The position numbers and the translations under genes are program-made. The notes under the pieces were generated by a model, which was given only the letters and a program-made list of their open reading frames with translations, was not told where the DNA came from and did not search any database. From CAZKTS01 sp964555735 (GTDB taxonomy: Bacteria; Actinomycetota; Acidimicrobiia; IMCC26256; PALSA-555), in NCBI GenBank assembly GCA_964555735.1, contig CAZKTS010000335.1, forward strand, positions 1 through 17,689: a stretch of 17,689 nt of DNA. Reading direction: 5' to 3'. Shown in pieces: positions 13,579 to 17,689 of the stretch. How positions within the stretch are numbered: the first letter of the stretch is position 1; each line of letters opens with the position of its first letter.

Positions 13579-14724
13579 GTGAGCATGCAGCTGGTGATCG
13601 ACGCCGACACCCACGTCACCGAGCCCGCCGACCTCTGGACGTCGCGAGCGCCCGCGAAGTACGTCGACCAGGTGCCGCGCATGGTCAACAAGGGTGGCCG
13701 CGACATCTGGGTGTTCCGCGACCAACAGATCTCGGTCGTGGGCATGACCGCGACCGCGGGCTGGCCGACCCCGTTCCCCGACGGCCCGAAGACGATGGAG
13801 GAGTGCCCGCCCGCCGCGCACGACGCCACCGCACGGCTCGCGCACATGGACGAGCTCGGCGTCTGGGCGCAAGTGCTCTACCCGAACGTCGCCGGCTTCG
13901 GCAGCCAGCGCTTCTTGGCGAGCGACGACGACGAGCTGAAGCTCGTCTGCGTCCGCGCCTACAACGACTTCCTCCGCGACTTCGCCGCGGCCGACGACCG
14001 TCGGTTCGTGACGATCATGGCCACCCCGTTCTGGGACGTCGACGCCGCGGTCGCCGAGATCGAGCGTTGCGCCACCGCGGGCCACCGCGGGGTGCTCTTC
14101 ACCGGCGAGCCGCAGCGCTTCGGCCTCCCGTACCTCGGCGAGAAGCACTGGGACCCGATCTGGGCCGCGGCACAGGACGCCGGCCTCGCCATCCACTTCC
14201 ACATCGGCGGCGGCGACCCGACGACCTCCTTCACCCCCGAGCGAATCCGCGCCCACGGCACCGCGGCCACCTACGCCTACACGTCGACCGAGCTCTTCCT
14301 GAAGAACGGTCTCCAGACCGCCGACCTGCTCACGAGCGGTGTGCTCCCGCGGTTCCCGGACCTGAAGTTCGTCTCGGTCGAGAGCGGCATCGGGTGGGTG
14401 CCGTTCGTGCTCGAGGCGGCCGACTACGCATACCTCGAAGGTCGCCCCGATCGCACGAGCGAGTGGGAGCTGATGCCGTCGGAGTACTTCGCGCGCCAGG
14501 TGTACGCCTGCTACTGGTTCGAGACGGTCGCCCCGCGTCGGCTCCTCGACGAGATCCCCGTGGACCGCATCCTGTTCGAGACGGACTACCCGCACCCCAC
14601 GTGCCTGTACGGCAACGTCCGCGAGCAGATCGATCGTGGGCTCGCGCACGCGACGGACGAGCAGCGCCAGAAGATCCTCTGGTCCAACGCGGCCGAGCTC
14701 TACCGGATCGACGCACCGGCCTGA
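13579..14724 (+). CDS. Metal-dependent amidohydrolase (Amidohydro_2 / ACMSD-like decarboxylase fold)
   Basis: 381 residues of a TIM-barrel amidohydrolase of the Amidohydro_2 family. Metal ligands are visible: Asp10 and His12 (IDADTHVTEP), His206 and His208 (AIHFHIGGG) and Asp336 in FETDYPHPT. In this family the barrel hydrolyses C-N or C-C bonds or decarboxylates aromatic acids; the substrate here is unknown. Sequence typical of the actinobacterial group includes RLAHMDELGVWAQVLYPNV, FVSVESGIGWVPFVLEAAD and the C-terminal KILWSNAAELYRID. The protein is cytoplasmic. The GTG at 13579 is chosen for the TACCAT box 6 nt upstream; ATG at 13585 is two codons in and is an alternative. It is divergent from the sulfatase and convergent with the COG4315 protein, separated by a strong hairpin. 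Confidence 0.88.
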   Translation: MSMQLVIDADTHVTEPADLWTSRAPAKYVDQVPRMVNKGGRDIWVFRDQQISVVGMTATAGWPTPFPDGPKTMEECPPAAHDATARLAHMDELGVWAQVLYPNVAGFGSQRFLASDDDELKLVCVRAYNDFLRDFAAADDRRFVTIMATPFWDVDAAVAEIERCATAGHRGVLFTGEPQRFGLPYLGEKHWDPIWAAAQDAGLAIHFHIGGGDPTTSFTPERIRAHGTAATYAYTSTELFLKNGLQTADLLTSGVLPRFPDLKFVSVESGIGWVPFVLEAADYAYLEGRPDRTSEWELMPSEYFARQVYACYWFETVAPRRLLDEIPVDRILFETDYPHPTCLYGNVREQIDRGLAHATDEQRQKILWSNAAELYRIDAPA

Positions 14725-14726
14725 TC

Positions 14727-14750
14727 GACGCCCGAACGGATCGGGCCGTC
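14727..14750. terminator. Bidirectional hairpin between convergent genes
   Basis: GACGCCCGA (14727-14735) pairs with TCGGGCCGTC (14741-14750) with a single bulged C and a 5-nt loop (ACGGA). It sits between the amidohydrolase stop (14724) and the stop of the convergent secreted protein (14761). It is strong in both directions but lacks a clear T-tract. Confidence 0.65.
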
Positions 14751-14760
14751 GCCGCCGCGC

Positions 14761-15240
14761 CTACGGCACCGGCGTGCCCGAGGTATCCACCACGTGCCAC
14801 ACGCCACCGACGCCTTGGCCGTTCGTCTGGCCGGCTTCGGTGTCGCCGCCGAAGAAGTAGAGCAGGTGGCCGTTGTACGCGACCTGCCCACCGCCACCGG
14901 TGGTCAGCAGGCTCGCGTCGAGTCCCTTGCCGGCCTTCAGCTTGCCCTTGGCGATGAGTGGCGGCCACGCCGACGCGCACCCACCGGTGCAGGCGCTGGT
15001 GGCCGTGTTGGTGCCGTCGGGGTCGAAGGCGTAAAGGGTCTTGCCGTTGGCCGCGACGAGCACGTCACCCATGCCGGTCGACGCGATCTTCACCGTCGGC
15101 TTCTTCTTGGTCTTCTTCGCCGCAACGGTGTGCGAGGCCGACGATCCGTCCGAGGCAGCCGCGACCGCGGCGGTGCTGACGGTGAGCGAGGCGGCGAGCA
15201 GGCCGGCGGCGACGAGGCGGGCGGTGCGGTGGGTGGGCAT
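14761..15240 (-). CDS. Secreted COG4315 / Lipoprotein_15-repeat protein
   Basis: 159 residues. An N-terminal Sec signal (RTARLVAAGLLAASLTVSTAAVAAA) is followed by a Ser-rich then Lys-rich spacer (KKTKKKP). Two copies of the family repeat follow: ANGKTLYAFDPD ... SACTGGCASAWPPL (around 65-97), then YNGHLLYFFGGDTEAGQTNGQGVGGVWHVV (around 121-150). The CxxxC pair and W-P-P are typical of the first repeat. The family is extracytoplasmic with no established biochemical role; many members are lipoproteins, but here the signal region has no Cys for lipidation, so a secreted or loosely wall-bound form is inferred. The start is either ATG 15240 or the adjacent GTG 15243; GGGAG lies 5 nt before the GTG. 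A TAGGAT box is at 15271-15276 on the same strand. Confidence 0.82.
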   Translation of the reverse strand: MPTHRTARLVAAGLLAASLTVSTAAVAAASDGSSASHTVAAKKTKKKPTVKIASTGMGDVLVAANGKTLYAFDPDGTNTATSACTGGCASAWPPLIAKGKLKAGKGLDASLLTTGGGGQVAYNGHLLYFFGGDTEAGQTNGQGVGGVWHVVDTSGTPVP

Positions 15241-15270
15241 CACGGCTTCTCCCGATCGAGGACGTCAACG

Positions 15271-15276
15271 ATCCTA
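15271..15276 (-). promoter_or_regulatory. Possible -10 box (TAGGAT) of the COG4315 gene
   Basis: On the minus strand TAGGAT lies about 30 nt before the start codon, giving a short leader that contains the GGGAG ribosome-binding site. No convincing -35 is seen. Confidence 0.35.
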
Positions 15277-15336
15277 CGGGCGGGAGGCCGAGACGGATTG
15301 CCCCTGCGGGCGTTTCTCCGGCTCGGTGGGGCGCCG

Positions 15337-15552
15337 CTAGTTCGGGGAGGGCGGGACGACGGCGTCCATGGGCTCATCGGAGATGACCCCACGGATGCGC
15401 TCGCGCCCGAGGTCCACGGCTGCGTGGAGCTTGCCCACCGGACCGATGCGATCGACCGCGCGGCGCAGCTGCTCGTAGCGCTCGCGACCCGCCTTCGCGC
15501 CGAGGTAGTAGCCCGCGCCGAAGCCGACCAGCAGTCCGATTCGAAACTTCAT
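15337..15552 (-). CDS. Small YtxH-like membrane protein
   Basis: 71 residues. A single Gly-rich N-terminal hydrophobic segment, MKFRIGLLVGFGAGYYLGAKAG, is followed by RERYEQLRRAVDRIG and a charged helical region with a Pro-rich tail (AVVPPSPN). This arrangement, with a glycine-patterned membrane helix running straight into AKAGRERYEQ, is common in small actinobacterial YtxH-like proteins of unknown function. The bulk would lie in the cytoplasm. A weak AAGG lies 4 nt upstream of the ATG. It is divergent from the HTH gene (57-nt gap) and lies 96 nt upstream of the COG4315 gene on the same strand. Confidence 0.75.
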   Translation of the reverse strand: MKFRIGLLVGFGAGYYLGAKAGRERYEQLRRAVDRIGPVGKLHAAVDLGRERIRGVISDEPMDAVVPPSPN

Positions 15553-15609
15553 GGCGCCTTGCTACCACGGGCCTTCGCGAGTGTCACACCGGGCGGGGAC
15601 CATGGCCCC

Positions 15610-16398
15610 ATGGGCTACCGCGGCAAGCAGCGCGAGCAGGAGCAGGCCCGAGCGCTGCGCGCCCGCAACAAGACCCTGCAGGAGATCGCCGATCTTCTCC
15701 ACGTCTCGAAGTCCTCGGTGTCGGTCTGGGTGCGCGACGTTCCCGTCACCCCGTCGAAGCGCCGCACCGGTCCCCACCGCCGGCCCCACCCCGCTCACGA
15801 GCGCAAGCTCCGCGAGATCGAGGAGTGCGACGCGCTCGGAACGTTGGCGGTCGGCGCGCTGGACGAGCAGGCATTCCTCGCGGCCGGCGCCGCGCTCTAC
15901 GCGGGCGAGGGCGCCAAGCGCGACGGGAACGTCGTCTTCGCCAACACCGACGCGGCGATGGTCGCGTTCCATTGTGCGTGGCTCCGTCGCTTCTTCGACA
16001 TCGACGAGGGGCGGCTCCGCGTTCGGGTGTATCTGCACGAAGGCCTCGATCTCGATGCGGCCGAGGAACACTGGGCCGCGGTGACCGGCGTTCCGCGCGC
16101 CCAGTTCCGCGCGCCGTACCGCGCGGTCGCGGATGCAAGTCGTCGCCACGCGAAGCACGTTCACGGGTGCTGCTACGTCGGGTACGCCTGCACGAGGACG
16201 CATCGTCGGATCATGGGTCTCGTACGGGCCTTGCTATCCTCGGCGGTCCATTCCGGGGTAGCTCAATCGGCGGAGCAGGGGCCTGTTAAGCCCAAGGTTG
16301 TGGGTTCGAGTCCCACCCCCGGAGCCCGAGCGCCTCGCAGAGTTCCCCTGTTCGTCCCGTTCGCGTCACCTGGCCGTCACGCGGGTCCCGTACCGTGA
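15610..16398 (+). CDS. HTH protein with LAGLIDADG-like region; frame runs through tRNA-Asn
   Basis: The frame from ATG 15610 encodes 262 residues, but only the first 214 precede the tRNA. An N-terminal basic segment and a resolvase/homeodomain-like helix-turn-helix (TLQEIADLLHVSKSSVSVWVRDV, about 22-44) come first. The middle contains ALYAGEGAKRDGNVVFANTD, reminiscent of the LAGLIDADG motif, then WLRRFFDID and RTHRRIMGLVRALLSS. I recall similar unnamed actinobacterial proteins ending near this point; function is unknown and endonuclease activity is only a fold-based suspicion. The reading frame has no stop before the tRNA-Asn gene on the same strand, continues through it and ends at TGA 16396-16398. 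The true C-terminus is therefore doubtful: either a frameshift near 16240 removed the normal end or the protein is read into the tRNA. A start at ATG 15602 is out of frame. Confidence 0.6.
   Translation: MGYRGKQREQEQARALRARNKTLQEIADLLHVSKSSVSVWVRDVPVTPSKRRTGPHRRPHPAHERKLREIEECDALGTLAVGALDEQAFLAAGAALYAGEGAKRDGNVVFANTDAAMVAFHCAWLRRFFDIDEGRLRVRVYLHEGLDLDAAEEHWAAVTGVPRAQFRAPYRAVADASRRHAKHVHGCCYVGYACTRTHRRIMGLVRALLSSAVHSGVAQSAEQGPVKPKVVGSSPTPGARAPRRVPLFVPFASPGRHAGPVP
16232..16240 (+). promoter_or_regulatory. Extended -10 promoter of tRNA-Asn, inside the HTH ORF
   Basis: TGCTATCCT combines the TGn extension with a TANNNT hexamer (16235-16240), 11 nt before the mature tRNA 5' end at 16252. It overlaps codons of the HTH reading frame. 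No -35 is evident, consistent with an extended -10 promoter. Confidence 0.55.
16252..16324 (+). tRNA. tRNA-Asn (GTT)
   Basis: A complete 73-nt cloverleaf. The acceptor stem TCCGGGG (16252-16258) pairs with CCCCGGA (16317-16323), with discriminator G at 16324. The D arm is GCTC/GAGC. The anticodon arm is GGGGC-CTGTTAA-GCCCA with anticodon GTT. The T arm is GTGGG-TTCGAGT-CCCAC. The outermost anticodon-stem pair is a G-A mismatch, leaving four good pairs. CCA is not encoded. It overlaps the open reading frame of the HTH gene on the same strand. Confidence 0.96.
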
Positions 16399-16401
16399 CG
16401 G
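16374..16401 (+). terminator. Hairpin downstream of tRNA-Asn
   Basis: CCGTCACG (16374-16381) and CGTGACGG (16394-16401) are exact reverse complements around a 12-nt loop that contains a smaller CGGG/CCCG repeat. It lies 50 nt after the tRNA and 62 nt beyond the stop of the convergent kinase, so it may serve either side. There is no T-tract. The HTH frame's TGA (16396-16398) is inside the right arm. Confidence 0.5.
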
Positions 16402-16462
16402 GCATCGCCGGTTGGCTGCGGTACCGACCCACGACCCGGCACCGCGCCGGCCGGCAAGGACG

Positions 16463-17689
16463 CTAGAGGTCGAGCACGGCCGACGCCGCAGCATCGGCGG
16501 CCTCGCGCACACCCTCGTACGCGACGACCCACGCCGGATTGGGCTCCTCGGACGCGACGACGGGGTTGAGGATGTCGACGTCGAGGGCCTCACCCATGGC
16601 CTCGGCCACGAGCAGGCGCGCACCGACCGACGCGGCGTCGTCGATCGCGCGCCGCACCACGGTCCGGTTGGTGGCCGCCGCCACCACGCCGCGCCAGACG
16701 TCGTGGGCCGCACCGCCGCCCGCGAGGGCGAGCTGATCGGCCTCCGGCGCGACGAGCGTGATGCTGCGGGCGACGTCGAAGGCGATGCCTTCCACGAGCG
16801 CGCGGGCGAGCGCCCCGGGGGCGGTCGCATCGGTGAGGCCGAAGAACGCGGCGTGGGCGTCCGGACGCCACCACGGCGCGCGGGCGCCCGCGAACCAGGG
16901 GAGGGCGAGGACGCCGTCGGCGCCCGGTGGTGTCGACGCTGCGAGCGTGAGAAGCGCGTCGTGCGATCGCCCGGTGAGCCGCGCCAGCCAGCCGATCGCC
17001 GCGCCCGCGGCGCCGAGACCGGCCTCCACCACGAAGCCGCCGACCGCGCCGCGCGACACCTGCGCGACCGTCGGCAGCAGGTGCACGGGTCCCGGGTGCG
17101 GCACCGACACGTTCGCCGTGGTCCCCCACGAGACCATCGGCGCGCCCGGGGTCGCGTCCACGCCCAACACCTCGCACGCGCGATCACCAGCGCCGATCAC
17201 GACCGGTGTGCCCGTGCTCACGCCGAGCTCGGCCGCCGCCGTCGCGGTCACCTCGCCGACCACCGATGCGGCGACGGTGGCCGGGGGCAGTCGATCGCTG
17301 TAGCGGGCGACCGCGTCCGGGAGCCATCCGCCGTCGAGCGCGCACAGGCCGGTGCGCGAGGCGAGGGTCTCGTCGGTCGCGACGACGCCGGTCATGAGAG
17401 CGACGACCAGGTCGCGCGGCGCGAGCACCCACCGGGCGTCGGCGAGCACGGCCGGATGCTCCTCGGCAACCCACGCGAGCTTGGCTGCGTGCGCGCTCGC
17501 GCCGAGCGCGACGCCGGTGGTGGCTCGGAACGTCGGTGCGTCACCGAGCGCCAGGGCCTGCGGCTCGGCGCGACGGTCCGACCAGAGGATGCCGGGGCTG
17601 AGGGGGTGCAGGAGCGCATCGACCAGGACAAAGGTCTCGCGCGCCGCGGTGAAGCCGATCGCGCCTGCGGCACCGACCGCGTCGCCGCA
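16463..17689 (-). CDS. FGGY-family carbohydrate kinase (xylulokinase-like), N-terminus beyond window
   Basis: At least 408 residues; the frame is open to the right edge, so only the first 50-70 residues are missing. The visible N-terminal part reads AIGFTAARETFVLVDA and ILWSDRRAEPQA, the sugar-binding actin-fold lobe of FGGY kinases. Later come TGTPVVIGAGDRACEVLGVD with the likely catalytic Asp, MVSWGTTANVSVP (phosphate binding), and LALAGGGAAHDVWRGVVAAATNRTVV, the ATP-binding adenosine motif. It phosphorylates a sugar or polyol with ATP in the cytoplasm. The family includes xylulose, glycerol, gluconate and ribulose kinases; the overall pattern is most like xylulokinase-type members, but the substrate is not certain. 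No other sugar-metabolism genes are visible nearby. It is convergent with tRNA-Asn. Confidence 0.88.
   Translation of the reverse strand, partial: CGDAVGAAGAIGFTAARETFVLVDALLHPLSPGILWSDRRAEPQALALGDAPTFRATTGVALGASAHAAKLAWVAEEHPAVLADARWVLAPRDLVVALMTGVVATDETLASRTGLCALDGGWLPDAVARYSDRLPPATVAASVVGEVTATAAAELGVSTGTPVVIGAGDRACEVLGVDATPGAPMVSWGTTANVSVPHPGPVHLLPTVAQVSRGAVGGFVVEAGLGAAGAAIGWLARLTGRSHDALLTLAASTPPGADGVLALPWFAGARAPWWRPDAHAAFFGLTDATAPGALARALVEGIAFDVARSITLVAPEADQLALAGGGAAHDVWRGVVAAATNRTVVRRAIDDAASVGARLLVAEAMGEALDVDILNPVVASEEPNPAWVVAYEGVREAADAAASAVLDL

Noticed and set aside
14794..15609. Upstream extension of the HTH reading frame to 14794
   Set aside because: It overlaps the well-supported secreted protein and the YtxH-like gene in antisense. 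The recognisable protein begins at ATG 15610.
16436..16450. CCGGC/GCCGG small inverted repeat beyond the FGGY kinase stop
   Set aside because: Only 5 bp in very GC-rich sequence; too weak to call as a terminator next to the better hairpin at 16374-16401.
1..17689. Mobile elements, CRISPR arrays, phage or defence islands
   Set aside because: No transposase, integrase, terminal repeats or spaced direct repeats were found. The tRNA genes show no nearby duplicated 3' end that would mark an integrated element in this window.

Overview
The window is GC-rich, densely coded bacterial chromosome. It most likely comes from an actinobacterium, plausibly of the Acidimicrobiia type. That placement rests on family content: an actinobacterial-type primary sigma factor with an enlarged spacer, mycothiol-associated DinB-superfamily proteins, a PPOX/F420-type flavin-split-barrel protein, GTG starts, and a recurring TANNNT box 6-8 nt upstream of start codons, as expected for leaderless transcripts. 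It is a taxonomic inference, not a measurement. I see no transposase, integrase, phage gene or CRISPR array.

Left part (1-5410): the C-terminal end of pyruvate phosphate dikinase, a hairpin, then a forward block of dgt-like dNTPase, a PPOX-type flavin protein (stop and start overlap by one base), dnaG primase and the primary sigma factor rpoD. This is the core replication and transcription part of the window.

Middle (5411-9990): a small ABM-like protein on the minus strand, a CAT-anticodon tRNA (probably Ile2), a VOC/glyoxalase-fold protein, then a minus-strand run of DinB-type mycothiol transferase, Anbu (proteasome-like Ntn hydrolase) and a twin-anchored extracytoplasmic alpha/beta hydrolase. 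A second DinB-superfamily protein (TIGR03086/maleylpyruvate-isomerase-like) is divergent from the first.

Right part (9991-17689): an EAL-domain regulator with a degenerate receiver and a GAF-like region, a type I sulfatase with the Cys formylglycine motif, a metal-dependent amidohydrolase, a secreted COG4315 repeat protein, a small YtxH-like membrane protein, an HTH protein whose reading frame runs straight through a tRNA-Asn gene, and the C-terminal three quarters of an FGGY-type sugar kinase that runs off the window.

Most of this is ordinary core or metabolic sequence. The most interesting items are the ORF/tRNA-Asn overlap, the shared leaderless promoter signature, a perfect inverted repeat wrapped around the dgt -10 box, an Anbu gene without its customary partner genes, and a likely non-phosphorylatable receiver in the EAL protein.
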